This document shows, in pieces, positions 12,556 to 25,380 of a DNA stretch of 64,000 nucleotides. Position 1 is the stretch's first letter; every line of letters begins with the position of its first letter. The position numbers were made by a program, and so were the translations under genes. The DNA comes from Solenopsis invicta (taxonomy: Eukaryota; Arthropoda; Insecta; Hymenoptera; Formicidae): positions 8,257,037-8,321,036 of the forward strand of contig NC_052673.1 of NCBI RefSeq assembly GCF_016802725.1, read 5' to 3'. The notes below the pieces were generated by a model. That model saw nothing but the letters and a program-made list of their open reading frames with translations. It ran no database searches and was not told the DNA's origin.

Positions 12556-15500
12556 AAAGCAGTCTTCTAGAATGACAATCGATTTATCGAAGAAACATTT
12601 TGATATGAAAATTTTGCTCAAAAAGCCATATTAACAAATCCCACGTTATTGTTTAACTTTGCACAATTCAAAATGTGTACCGTCGAATAAAAAATTAAGT
12701 AATAAAAAAAAACTAGACATACATTTGTATAATAATACGTTTAAGTTTAAAAACAATGAGGAATATACATGTAATTATATATGTAATTAACTGCGCAAGT
12801 AAAAATGCTTTATAACAATTGTTAGCTATTGTTTAATGACATATCAGTGCTATGAAAAATTGCGGGCAACTAAATGAATAGTTTCATCAAAGTAATCGTT
12901 GAAATTCCTAATAACGGAGATGATAGAAGTAGTCGTAATATCCATAGTAGCCACAATACTCTTTTTTCCTCTATTTATGTTATATTATTTTATACTATAT
13001 TATATATTATATAATTACTATATACTATATTATAATGTATCATACCGTATACATTATAATATATGTATATTATTTTATATAATATATACATCATTTTTTA
13101 ATTAGTGTCTATAATTTCAGTAATTTTTTATTTTATAATTATTTCATTTTGTAAAGGAAATCGTAGAATTAAAAAAAATGTAATAATTAGCAAAAAGTGT
13201 TGGGAAATTGGAGCTTCATCTAATTATCCGTATTTTTGAGATTTTTGAAAATACATTTAGTCGCTTTGATCAACGTACGAGATTTATGGACTGTGAAATC
13301 TTTAACATGTTTCACTGTATGACGAGAGCGATGGGCAATTATCTATGATTGGCAATCGAAAACGTAGCAAGCATTATTCACGCGGCAAAATAGGATTTTG
13401 TGGTCCATTAATAAAATCATCGTTTCAGCTAGCTCTTCTCCTCATCAATGAGTGTTATAATAATTCGCATGAATGGATTCGATAAAATCTCCATTGAACT
13501 TCTATACTCGACAAATTTTCTTTATAAGAATAAGTTAAAGTTGAAATTTTATTTATACTTAGACAGAGATTTTTTTCTTACATTTGTCATTAAACAAGAA
13601 CTTTATATTTTTTAAAGGATTCATTATTTCTTTTAAGAAAGTATTAAAAATAAGGTTATTAAAGTTGTTAAATTGTTTTAAATTAACAATTGCATAAATC
13701 TCTTAAAACTTTAATAATCTAATGCTACTTTAATATATTTCTTTTAAAGAATTAATATTTTTTTTTTACTTTAAAATTATTACAATAAAACTCTTGTTAA
13801 AGTAAAATTTTGGATTATAAAAGAGTACACTTGTTGATCAATCGCACGATAACTTTGACAACTTGACATTTGCTTTTATTAAAATTGATTCAAAATAAAA
13901 ATTTAAAATATCTTTATTTAAATGAATAAATGACACGTTATATTCTGTGGTTGATGAAAGTCGCGCGCAATTTCGATAATTCGAATGGTTAGACGTGCAT
14001 GTACTTCAACGAAATTGCATTCCGCAGATGCGCAGTACACTCACGTGGTCTGGAAAATAATGCTGAAGTTAAGCATCGGCTATCACCGTTAACACATGCA
14101 AACGGACCAGTATTTCAGTCCGTACTTTCCCTACTGTCAAAACCACATTCTAAGATAATTATGTGCGATAATGGAGGTACTTATGCAGTTCAGATTCATG
14201 CATACCTTCCAGTATTCTAAAGCATCCTTATTTTAATTCCTTACTGAACTTTTTCATCTCATTTTTCACTATGAATTAGATTTTATTTCTTCAATTTTCA
14301 CTTTTGCCGTTTTCTCAAACAATTAAACATTATAACTTGGTTATGTTTTCATGTTTATTAATATTAATTAATGTTTGCTAATATAAATATTTATAAAAAC
14401 TGTTTATATATATGTATATAAAATAATTGTACATATATATATATGTAATTATTTAAAAGAATATTTAAATTATATAATTATATTTACGTAATTAACAATA
14501 TTTAACATTGCCCACAATATTCTTTGATTGATTTTTCAACATTTTAGGACAATTGGGATTTTCAAACAAAATGAAACTATTCGCTATTATTACTCATTTA
14601 AAATTGTTTTGCCAAATGCATTATTATTACGTCGATTGACGTGGGCGTTATCAGGTGCCCTTCATTTTAAATTGTTGAAGCGAAATATCGGTCGATCGTT
14701 ATATTGTGGCCACAAAATATCGGTGAAAGTTTGCGCAATAATATTGGCGCTCGCGAATTTTGTTATCGCAGTTGCGTATGCCTACAGAAATTGTTATTGA
14801 ATTATAAAGGTAAAACGATTTAATTGTAAACAAGACGAACAGATTCTGTAGCATAATAACTCCGGTGTTTGTGTCGCGGGAGGATTTACGCCAAAGAAGT
14901 CAGAGAAAATAGGAGGGTTAACTTGCATGCAGTCTCATTCCGTTATACAGCTTTATGTCATATTAGTGTTGCAATGTCAGTATTTTACTGTTAATTTTAA
15001 CAAAATCATCGTTGAATTGACGTAGTAAGTAGCGAAATCACGTACGTAAAATAATTATTGCGCGGAGTGTAAAAGACTTGATATTAGTGACCGTATAGTA
15101 TATTTACTGCTATAAGATGGTAAAAATAAGGGTTTTATAGATTTTTTAAAAACAAGAAAGTAAATATTTAGTGTGTTTAATTTTTTTATTGTATATTTTA
15201 TAAAGTTTTTCTTGGTATAGTTTATTTTCATTAAACGTAGTAAATAATACTTGATGAATTAAGTTTTAAATATATGCGGCATGTATATATACCATGTATA
15301 TAGTTATCGTATTTTTTATTCTTATTTTTATTAGTTTGCTAATTTATTTAATGATAATCTTTTGTTTTTGTTTTTTAATATATTGGGTAATAATTTTAAA
15401 GTATTCTAGGTAACTTTATCTTCCTTTTTATGCTTTGAGAATTTCTGCTTGGAGAAAATCTTACATTTAATTAGAAAACTCATTCATATTTTAATAAAAA

Positions 15501-16042
15501 AAATGTATTATGCTACGTATATAGCATAAATGTATTTAACATAATACATTTATGTATATTAAATACATTCTTAATAGAGATAGATAAAGAAGATAGAGAA
15601 AAGAAGAGTCTGAAAAGACAAGGATAAGGTTATCTTTGAATTGGACTTTTGAAAGGAGTTTGAACATACAGAATGAATACACGGGAGAGTAATCAACAGA
15701 TTTGCATATGACTCCGGCTCGTTTCATTAGCGTAGTTTTATCTGTAGACTTGGATAGTCTGAAAATTCAATTAAACATCATCAAGTTACTAGTTCATCCG
15801 TGCCAGCAGTACCTTTTCCTTTTCACTCACGAAGAGGACAAAAATTTTGTTGGACTATTTTCGTTGAGAAAAATAATCAATTGTTACTGAAAAAAAGCTT
15901 TATTTTAAAAGTTGTACTAACGAGTCGTTAATTGAAAACAGTGTCGTGATGAAAATTTTAATTCTCAAAGTAAAGTAATCTATAAGATAAAATTAAACTA
16001 TTTATTTATTATTCACAAATATTCACACTGAAAAAGCAATTC

Positions 16043-16465
16043 CATACTGCATATATTCAGGATTTGGAACGCGTTACTTATAATCATTATCGTTACTCTT
16101 TTTCGTTAACAATAATTACTTGTTTCTATTTGTAACGAGTTCTGTCTGAGGTAAAAGATAATGTCGTTACATTTTCATTGTAACGGTAACGAATTTATTG
16201 TTACTTTCATCGTTACTTTGTAAACGTATAATACGTGTTACAATTAATAAAAATCATTATAAATTTTGTATTGAATTTCTTATTAATTAAATAATGACGT
16301 AGACAATCAAATACTGCTTTTAAAAAAAAATCATAAAAATTTTGTGAAAAAATAACGAAAAAAGTAATGAATCGCTAACGCGTTATTTTTTTTTACAAAA
16401 TGTGATATGGTAACGATAAAGCGTTATTTTTATAAAGTTGCGTTTCCAATTCTGCATATATTTTA
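16043..16465. mobile_element. TAACG-rich palindromic element, copy 1
   Basis: The ends are inverted: GATTTGGAACGCGTTACTTA on the left and, read in reverse from the right, AATTGGAAACGCAACTTTAT. Between them are many CGTTAC and GTAACG words on both strands. No transposase frame is visible. Related sequence recurs at about 28.55-28.95 and 59.0-59.55 kb. Confidence 0.5.
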
Positions 16466-17826
16466 TTCGCACAGTTTTATTTTCTTTTATATTACTTCAA
16501 TTTCTATATTTACATAAGATTTATTTTATAAAATTCTAGAAAATATTATTTTATATTATTTAACTTATACCATTAAACGTACAGCTGTCCCTACATTCTA
16601 TATTTAGATTGTACGTTATTCTAATATTTCATATAAATATTCTATAATAATATATAAGTATTATCAATGTGAAAATACGATTGATAGTTATACAATATAG
16701 TTAGCAATGTGCTTTAGATAAATTTGAATCAGGGATTATTTGTTAATTAATTTTTGGTGACGAAAAAAATAATACATCTATGTGCATATAGAGTTTAAAA
16801 CTCAGAAGAGAGTGCTGTCTCGCATTTTTACTCGCTACTTGAGAAAAAATACAGAGAAGTAGAAAATTATATTTGAAAATCCTGCAATCTCATTTTTCTC
16901 TTTTCGTTATCTCTTGCTCTTTTCTGAACCTTCTCTTTTTCAAAGACGTAATTAATACTGCCGTCTGCGCTCATGTTAGCATGAGATCACATGATTACAG
17001 ATATTTATATATATAATAATAATATGTATATTTTAAAATATATGCAAAACAAAATTATGAATTATTATGAAGATATTATAGACTCGAAGTAAAATAACTG
17101 ACACGGAAGTATCATAAATTTCGTACGAACGAAGATTATACTAACTTCACGCGAATTCATGTGAACGGAATTTTGAATGGAACAGTTTATTGCATCATAC
17201 ATTGCAATACTGTATATATTGAAAGCAACACCTAATGGATTCAAGTAAGATCCACATACGGTAAACGGGAGGTATTGTAAATATTATCGAGAGGAGAGAA
17301 CCAATATATCCCGTTCGACAATTTCTGAAATCGGAAGCTATTTCCCGGGCAGAAACCCGAACTGAAACCGCTACTTCCTCTCTTCCTCCCCCGCCCCTCA
17401 TACTCTCTCTCTCACACGCACACACGTTCGCTGAGTAACATTGCATGAACATCATGGAACAAGCCTCATTAAATTAGTTTTGGCGAGGTATTAATTAGGT
17501 CGCTAATGCGTTATTAAGGACATCAATTGTCACGGTAATTTCTCCATCAATGACGTAACGTTCCGAAGTTCGGTGAATCAAATGCAGTAAATTTAATTTC
17601 AATTTCACAATCCGCCGTATGCGTGTGATAAGATTGATTCTTGATTGAGGATTTAGAAGAGACAAATTTTACTTTTATTTCATTTTTAATAACAGAAATC
17701 TACAGTATAAATTAAAAAATTACAAATAACAATAACGTTAATAAGAACTGTCGTTGTTAAATGTGTGTAAAGAAAATTTCTTATTCGTTAATTAAACATT
17801 CGAGTGAACGTTTTAAACTTTATTAT

Positions 17827-17997
17827 GGTCTTCTTTAATACTTAACAATTATCTGTTGTATGATAATTTAAATTAATTATATATTATTTGCACTCATGTA
17901 TGACAGATGTTTGTTATGTAAGCACGGCTAGTTCAAATTATTATGTTACGCATACCATACGTGAATGACAGATAATTGTCAAGTATTAAAGAGGACC
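17827..17997. mobile_element. Short MITE with about 30-bp terminal inverted repeats
   Basis: The left end GGTCTTCTTTAATACTTAAC followed by AATTATCTGT is matched in reverse by the right end GGTCCTCTTTAATACTTGAC then AATTATCTGT. The element is about 170 bp, non-coding and AT-rich. Confidence 0.65.
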
Positions 17998-19437
17998 CAA
18001 TACAAGAATTAAATATTTACACATTGTACACGAATGAATTCAGTTGACGAATAAAAAATTTTCTTTGTACTCATATTTAGCCAGTATCGACTATTATTAA
18101 CATTATTGTTACTTTTTATTTAATCAAAGCCTAAATTTAATCTTGTTATAAATGAAAAACGTTAATTAATGAGAATTTTATTAATCATAGTTGGATCTTA
18201 ATATTGAGATTCATTAAATTGTAAGTTAAAAAAATTTTTTGATTTTGGAACACTCTAAGTTGAACGAGAATATTAAAATATTAAATGGACAGTCAGTGTA
18301 ATAATAATGATGTGAATTAGTATTTAATTTGGCAATAATGTAAATAATTTTTTCTTTTTTTGCAAATACTGTAAAAAAATTGTTGCAAAAATTAACACCT
18401 CAGACAGGAATCAACTTTTACTTTTGTGTTTTTACACATTGGTCTGTTTTTTTTATTAAAAAAATTTATTTTGTTATTTTTCTTATTATTATTAATTATA
18501 CAATTCACAACACGCAAATTAAATATAAGTTTATATTTTTATTGTCAAATAAACTTGAGTTTTATTATTTTACTTATTTTTATTATTGTAATTATAAAAG
18601 TTAAATAACTCTTTTTATTTATATTATTTTATTTAATTTTATATTTTCCTTTAAATTTTAAAACGCTTCCTTTTACGAATATATCGAGATATATATCCAA
18701 TGTTTTGTGCGCGATTTTGCGTTGAAAGCTTTGCGTTAGTAATTCAGGACTTGAAACGAGGTGAATCTCACGAAAAGAACGAGCCGGGACGTAACGACGG
18801 GAATAAATTAAGGGAGCTGGGTAATAAATGTAAATACATGTGGTGTTATGCTAAACAGACGCGCAAGAGAGAGAAGGTGAGAACTTAATTTTACCACGAA
18901 GCAGAATTGCACTTTAATTCTGTCACCGGCACGCGACTTCACCCTCACCACGCAAGACTTAATTAGATAAACGTTATTTGCCCACACGGTATGCAGCATG
19001 CAGTTGCCTGCTGTTCGAGTTAAATTTAGCCTTTCGCCACCTAGAGCACGCTGGAAAATGTCAAAAAATTTGTTTTACTCTCCGATTTATTCTAAATATC
19101 ACTTTCAGTAATAATTCTTCTTTAATTTTTTTGTTTTTAATAATTCCTTTATTTAATTTTTCAAAGATAATCCGCCATTCCTCCGTATTATTGTACATTT
19201 ATCGATTATGAAACACATCTCTTGTTAAAAACGAAGGATTTATTCTGAATAAAAAATTGTGCAAAAAAAAAAAAACAAATTATTTAATAATCTTCAATCA
19301 AAGATTACGTGAGGTTGCTAAAGGGGTTAAAACAAACTGTCGAGCAAATCTCTTCCATGTCCAAATAAACCGATGATTGTGTCAACCGTAGGAGATGCAA
19401 GCGGAACTTGCAGGCATTGCAGTGTTTACGAAGCAGA

Positions 19438-19857
19438 TTAATACACGTCCAATTTCGCCCTTTTCAATAGGGAATTTAATTTACAATAGCGCCCTTGTAT
19501 TGCCCATAACCGACAACTATAATCGATGGTAACTACATCGTACCAGCCTGGAAACACCTTCAGGTGCTGTTTGATAGTATACTTTCTCAATATTTGCGCT
19601 TGCAAAGTGTCCGGCCGACCGAAATCGATAGCGCTGATTGCGGATAAATAATGGGGAAATCTATGCAATCTGCGGCGAAATGTGAACTTTGTTATATCAC
19701 TTAGTAAATTTTTATATTCGCACAGTATGTGTCTCTTTTTTTCATAGAATATTAACATAAAAGAGATTAAATGATCTCCGCAGCTGCTCATGACATAAAG
19801 CAAACCCAGTTGAAATTGCAGAAGAGAGGCAACAATAAAATTTGATTCACGTTTCAC
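19438..19857 (-). other. Unidentified 139-codon open frame
   Basis: This is one of the longest uninterrupted frames in the non-repetitive intron DNA, with a composition less skewed than its surroundings. The predicted product has a hydrophobic start (LLQFQLGLLYVMSS) and a basic middle. I recognise no family. There is no visible promoter or splice context, and it ends next to a hairpin MITE at 19.88 kb. It may be a decayed gene or TE fragment, or chance. Confidence 0.15.
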
Positions 19858-19874
19858 GTGACTTTTGTATAATG

Positions 19875-20013
19875 AAAAAAAAAAAAGATTAACTGCAGTC
19901 AGTTGCAGTAGTAAAAATCTGTGCGTGATAGCTAAATTTTGGTTACGTATGCGAAACTGAAATTTAGCTACCGCATACAGATTTCTTGCAGCAGCAACTA
20001 ATCTTTTTTTTTT
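19875..20013. mobile_element. Hairpin MITE, about 140 bp
   Basis: The left arm (poly-A, GATTAACTGCAGTCAGTTGC, then AAATCTG and TAGCTAAATTT) is the near reverse complement of the right arm, which reads in reverse poly-A, GATTAGTTGCTGCTGC, AAATCTG and TAGCTAAATTT. The loop is only about 20 bp. It is non-coding. The poly-A/poly-T ends are unusual for a TIR. Confidence 0.65.
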
Positions 20014-21609
20014 CTAGTGTAAGAGGGGATAATTTTCAAAGTTAAATGGAGCACGAGAATTTAATCATCGACGAAATTCTCCATGACGCGAAGGTACGTT
20101 TCAATTTTGCAAGCAACGTTAGTACACGTCAGTATAGCTCGCTGCATATTTTGCGCGTGTATTTTGAATATATCAAACAATATATATTGTACAGATGTGC
20201 GTGTATATGAAATGTATCACGTTCCCGTGTAATTGTACCTTTCGGCGAGATAGACTCCGCGATTCAGCATTGCGATAAGTTTTGCCTCGAATCACTTTAC
20301 CGTGTAGTGAATGGAAGTCTGATTAGGTGTCTTCAAAACTTCCTTCACTTCAAACTTTCAGAAGACGATATACGTATCGAGGAGAATGTATTGGGAACAA
20401 ATGCGGCTGATTTGGCAGTTTCCTTTGACGTTGAAATTCGCGCGGATGCAAGCAAGCATTTTCCGTTGCTCTTGCAAAGCGTTCCTACACAATATCCTCC
20501 TATAGAAATATTATATATTAATTTAAAGATGTACGTGACATATCTCGAAGTATTACTAGAAGTTTCAAAATTTTATAGATTGGTATATTACGTTGGAGTG
20601 TCTGTGAGACTCTAAGATTCAAGTATATTCTTTTTTATTGATTTAAAAATTATTTTTGTTTTCTCTTGATTCTTATGTAAAATCGCGTTTAACAATATTT
20701 GCAAATTTGATGAGAGAGCAGCATTACGATTTAATTCAAAATTTTTATGTATATTAATGAAACTTTAATAAATATCGTTCAAAAGCTCATTTAAATCGAC
20801 TTACTCTCATTTAAAAGTTATTTATCTAAAATTGCAGCAAAATGAAATCATTTTTGCTGCAAAAATTGTTATAAACCAAATTTTTTAAATTCGGGCATTC
20901 GCGATCAAAATTTTTTATCGTTGGCAAAAAAAGGAAAGGATAAATTTACAAAGCTTTCAGTTTTTAAATTTTGATAACTTTCAGCTCGTATTGTATAGTC
21001 AAAAAATTTTTTACATTTTAAATCGTATATTACGTATATGCTTATTTTTACACGTACTACATATCAGGAATTTCCAAAGTGTGTCGCGAGCTATTTTTTT
21101 CTTGGGTTACGGAAATTTTTTCCGTGACGATAGGAATCAAAACTAAATCGCAAACTAAACTGCAATTATCAAGCTTGTGTGCGTATGGAAATGATTCGCA
21201 TTAACGTCGACATCAAAGCTGCCATCAACAGAAATAGGAAATAAATGTATTTTTTTACATACCTCATTTATATACCCCATTAAGTGTTAAAGAAGTGGAT
21301 TTATAAAATTATATTCAATAAAAAGTGAAACATTAGAAAGGAGGAGTAAAATGGCATTCATAAAGTGGTGTATAAATAAATAATCAATTCACTTCCCCCT
21401 CCGTGTTGTTTTATATCCGCTAAAGCTAAATGGGTTGTGCATGCTCGTTATTTTAAAAATGGGTCGCGATACACGCAAGTTTGGGAAAACCGACGTACGA
21501 TTTAAGATGTGTAATGATTCTTTATACTAATGAAGATCATTAACGAACGAACGTATCGGAATTTTTTTCGTAATGTACAGCAATTCGAGATTACGTTACA
21601 CAAACTCGA

Positions 21610-21910
21610 GAGAAAATTCTGTCTGCCTGGGTGCAACTGTGCACCATCAGCACCCTCTCCCCCCCCCCTCCAGCTACCACCCCCGATCGAAGTCCGGAGA
21701 CCGATGCAAGCCGTACGAGGTTAAGGGCGCTCGTGCATCAGTGCCACGCAAGCGGTTGCATGCCTGTAAAAAGCGGTAGTTTAGATAGAATCTCTAGAGG
21801 AGGCGATGGCGGTAAAAGCGGTGGCAAGGTCCACCGCGTATAAACGACGCGTGCAACGAGTTCCGACAGTCGTGACCGAGACCGCGACTACTCTCTCCTC
21901 TTTCTCCTAG
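21610..21910 (+). promoter_or_regulatory. GC-rich island with TATA box and initiator (candidate promoter)
   Basis: This block is much richer in CG dinucleotides than its neighbours. It contains TATAAA at 21839-21844 and an initiator-like ACAGTCGTG with its A at about 21868, a spacing of about 29 bp, which is canonical. Upstream are CG-rich and CCCCCC tracts. It could drive an unannotated transcript, or be an alternative start for a host gene whose exons lie elsewhere. No convincing coding exon follows directly. Confidence 0.3.
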
Positions 21911-21960
21911 TTTCAGAAAGAATAGTGTGTCTATAGGAAGAAATTGAAAGTAGTTTTCTT

Positions 21961-22014
21961 AGAAATAATTACTCCTTAAATAAAATGGATAATAATAGTA
22001 GGCACATTATAATA

Positions 22015-22049
<35 letters not shown>

Positions 22050-22100
22050 GTAGAGGTGTATGAATCAAAGCATTCGTAAGGTCGAGTTGAATCGAATTTA
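21961..22100 (+). repeat. Direct repeat, copy 1 (second copy at 23240)
   Basis: From AGAAATAATTACTCCTTAAA through ATGGATAATAATAGTAGGCA, an (AAT)n run and GGTGTATGAATCAAAGCATT, this copy matches 23240-23360 almost base for base apart from AAT repeat number. The copies are about 1.28 kb apart in direct orientation, which suggests a local duplication or the ends of an inserted element. Confidence 0.8.
22014..22050. repeat. (AAT)n microsatellite
   Basis: About twelve AAT units inside the first direct-repeat copy; the second copy has only about five, so the tract length has diverged since duplication. Confidence 0.9.
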
Positions 22101-22546
22101 ATTAAATCTATCTTGCTTTCTTAAATGCGTTTAAAAATATTTATAAAATATTTTCTTTCTCTCTTTCTCTTTCTCTCTTTCTCTCTTTCTTTTTTCTGTT
22201 CTTCCTCTTTCCTTTTTACGAGAAGAAAAGGACCAGTGACACTTTCGACGGTTGTGCCATTGGTTAAAGACATTTAAATTAATATATTAACGAAAACAGG
22301 ATTGTATACATTTAACTGGATGCAATCTAAATATAGATTGTCTCTTTAGAAGATAATCAGAGTTCTATTAATAATATGTAGATAGCCGTATGAATTATTT
22401 TGCACACAATATCCATGATTACAGTAGCGGACGGTTCGCGAAATGTTCACGATTAAAACATCATCAAGTAATAGGAAATTTCACGGACAATAGAAAGTTA
22501 ATGTGCAAATATTATAAATATATTTAAATAAAACGTATAATATACA

Positions 22547-22712
22547 TATTTAGCATATTTAAACTTGCATACAGAAAGTTAAATAAAGCGCAAGTCAAAA
22601 ACGTAACCAATTTATTAATATGTATTTATTTAGCAGAGTATTTAGCATATTTAAACTTGCCTAAAGGAAATTAAATAAAGCGCAAGTCAAAAATGTAGCC
22701 AATTTATTAATG
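22547..22712. repeat. Tandem duplication, 92-bp unit
   Basis: TATTTAGCATATTTAAACTT starts at 22547 and again at 22639. Both units continue with AAATAAAGCGCAAGTCAAAA and CCAATTTATTAAT. Only a few substitutions separate them. Confidence 0.9.
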
Positions 22713-23239
22713 AAACACAAAATACTAACTCTCACTTGAATATTAAATAATCGCGATAATGCTCGTAGGCGCTACAGTATTGTATTTGTTATTGTACTTT
22801 ATAATAAATTACATTTGGACATATAGGCCGTAGCGAATTTTTCGCGACGAACAGGAAGAGCTTTCCGTGTCGTTCGACGTGACAAACGACATGAAACACG
22901 TCAGTATAGCACTTCCAATTTTCCAGTAGCCAGTCGGGAACTTGGCACGGTACAGATGTCGGAGCACACAGTTCTCTCCGAACGAGAGTAGTTATCGACG
23001 AACGAACGTGTAGAACAATGCAGAAGTTGGCGTAAAAATAGGGAGAAAAAAGAAGAAAAGAAGATGCCAACAAAAAAGTCTTTATACAATAGAATAATTT
23101 TAACAGTTTTCTTTTGTGAGCAGACAGACGTTTTTAGCGAAAAGCTAATCTGCAATATTTCGCGACAATAAATAGTAATAATTATAATAATAATGAATAT
23201 TTGTAATATAAAATATAAAGAGCTGTAATTTTCTTTATA

Positions 23240-23360
23240 AGAAATAATTACTCCTTAAATACAATGGATAATAATAGTAGGCACATTATGATAAATAATA
23301 ATAATAATAAGTAAAGGTGTATGAATCAAAGCATTCGTAAGGTCGAATTAAATTGAATCG
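23240..23360 (+). repeat. Direct repeat, copy 2
   Basis: Near-identical partner of 21961-22100, followed here by a GAATCGAATCGAATCGAG run. A matching block rich in TTCGAAT/GAATTCG words at about 24.30-24.41 kb may be the other end of an element starting at GGTGTATGAATCAAAG (23314), but the termini are not clean. Confidence 0.75.
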
Positions 23361-23607
23361 AATCGAATCGAGTCGTTTTGATTCAAATATGTACAAATCG
23401 AATTTGAATCAAATTTTTCAGGATTTATATTACATACTAATTTAAAGGTAACAAAGTATTTTCAATAAATTTCAGACTACTTTTATTAGACGAGAAAATT
23501 AATTGCAAAAGTTTTAGAAGAGAATTGATGTGCTAAGTAAAAATTTATAATAGATAATGTAGACAATAAATATGAGAGTATTATATTGATAAATGAGCAT
23601 ATCATAA

Positions 23608-24004
23608 ACTGAGAGAAATATTAACTCAACACTTAGTTAAATAGTGATCAAATGAATTTTGTAGTTACTGGTACCAAAAACTCATATATTCAGTGAACCA
23701 TATGGTTGTAGTTGTATAAAATTATTGTGAAGGTTACAAATTGTTTGGTCAAAACAACTACGTATTTAGTAATTATACCCAGCAAACACCACGTTACATG
23801 TAACGTAAATGTTAGTTGTAATTTCCTACTCAATAATGTAACTGTTATATAACACACTCGTTATATAACAGTTACATTGTTGAGTGGGAAATTACAATTA
23901 ACATTTACGTTACTTGTAACGTTACGTTTGGTGGGTAACTATAAAATTTATTTGATCACTATTTAACTAAACGTTTGATCTATCTCACCAAATATTTCTC
24001 TCAA
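23608..24004. mobile_element. Non-autonomous inverted-repeat element with a nested MITE
   Basis: The outer left arm (GAGAGAAATATT, then TTAGTTAAATAGTGATCAAA and TTTTGTAGTTAC) is mirrored by the right arm, read in reverse as GAGAGAAATATT, TTAGTTAAATAGTGATCAAA and TTTTATAGTTAC. Arms are about 60 bp with no coding sequence between them. The palindromic element at 23778-23935 abuts the inner end of the right arm, so it appears to have inserted into this older element. Confidence 0.7.
23778..23935. mobile_element. Near-perfect palindromic MITE with TA target duplication
   Basis: It begins CCCAGCAAACACCACGTTAC and its reverse complement begins CCCACCAAACGTAACGTTAC. Both arms continue AAGTAACGTAAATGTTA-like to a centre at TATAACACACTCGTTATATA. 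TA flanks both sides (23776-23777 and 23936-23937). The arms are about 75 bp, nearly the whole element. A related end (GGTGTTTGCTGGGG) occurs at about 59.31 kb. Confidence 0.85.
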
Positions 24005-25341
24005 TGTACAAATTATACAAATATATAATTAATATACAAATTATACCGTTACTATCAAAATGTGATAATATTTTATGCACTTTGTTAAAAATAATATAAT
24101 GGAACTTTAAATTTTTGAAATTCTAAAAGCGTAATACAAATCTATGAATCGAAACAGTGTTACAAAGATTACGATTGTCTATCAATTTTTGAATGGTTTA
24201 TAAGATTTAGAAACGACAGAAAAGTTTAAAAAATGGACAAGCAATCAGGCACGAGAATTGGTACGCGCTGACAAGATTGGTCGCACGGGAAATATAAATG
24301 AAACAATTAAAATAAACGATTGGTTCGAAATTAAATCGTCGATGATTCGAAATTCTCGAACTATTCGAATTCGAATTTTTGAGATCCACTGTGATTTGAT
24401 TTGAATTCGCGCCATTTACACATTTCTGATAATAAAGTTTAAAGTTTAAATAATATTCAAATACCTTATAACCTAAAAAACGTATAGAAATGTATATAAT
24501 TATCTAAAATTATCTAGAATGCAGAATTACCTTGGAAATTTTAGAACTTCTTGATTTTTTCAAAGATTTGACATAATTTTGTTTTATCCATTAATACTTT
24601 TCTAATTAAATCTAAACAACCATCCTTTTCCTCATGGTACGTATATTGGAAAATAGATTTTTCCGCAGACGCGAATACCGAATACCGCGGAGAACCATCA
24701 GCGACAATACAGCAACGAAACGCAATATCGAGTTCTCATTCCGTAGTCTTTGTTCACTCTCCGCGAATAAAGAGGAAACGAATTTGCTTGGCCGCTTTTA
24801 TTTATTGTTTATGTAAAAGAAAAAAACGAAAGAGTGAGAATGAGAGAGAATAAATGGGCAAAAATTTTGCCTTTTAAGAGGCAGATTTGAAATAAATATT
24901 ATTAAATGATGTTGTTTGAGAATAATTTTATTTTTTATTGTTAAACAATATTGCGCCTCAAAATAAAATACCATTTAAAAATTTATGTTGAGCGAAGTTA
25001 CTTTTTCTTAAAATAACATTATGAAACTTCCATACTAAATTTCCGTCGCAGTATTAATAATTCATAATAATTACAATTGCGTTTTGAAAATGTAAAACAA
25101 TTCGTTAAACATTTTTCATTCAACATAAAAATCATAAGAAGAAATATTTTTATTAGGAGTCGTTTCGCACTGTAAAAACATGGCTCTTACTCTCGTACGG
25201 ACGCAAGGAAAATTTTTCTTTCTCATTGTTTGCGGACAAATAAACGTGTGAAATGTAAGACAAATGATTTGAGGACGTCTTTACTGCGGAGGAAGAGATA
25301 AAGAAAGAGACAAATAGAAAGAGAAGAACTAGAGGAAGACA

Positions 25342-25345
<4 letters not shown>

Positions 25346-25374
<29 letters not shown>
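25346..25374. repeat. (GA)n microsatellite
   Basis: Alternating G and A for about 29 bp in a purine-rich stretch. Open frames read through it are low-complexity artefacts. Confidence 0.9.

Positions 25375-25380
<6 letters not shown>

Larger units (their letters stand above)
11181..21600 (+). other. Putative start of a very long intron 2; no exon recognised
   Basis: Downstream of the exon 2 donor I found no TM6 (CWLPFF-type) or TM7 (NPLIY-type) coding sequence. The interval is AT-rich with short random open frames. It holds a miRNA-like hairpin at 12478-12555, a TAACG-rich palindromic repeat at about 16.04-16.47 kb and two further hairpin MITEs at 17.83 and 19.88 kb. A perfect TGACGTCA lies at 11581-11588. 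Confidence 0.6.

Noticed and set aside
13000..13090. AT palindromes around TATAATGTATCATACC
   Set aside because: Low-complexity TA-rich DNA forms such palindromes readily.
14528..14800. 90-codon frame with a hydrophobic C-terminus
   Set aside because: No ATG context or domain that I recognise; its length is compatible with chance.
20307..20615. 102-codon frame on the + strand
   Set aside because: No family recognised, no splice or promoter support.
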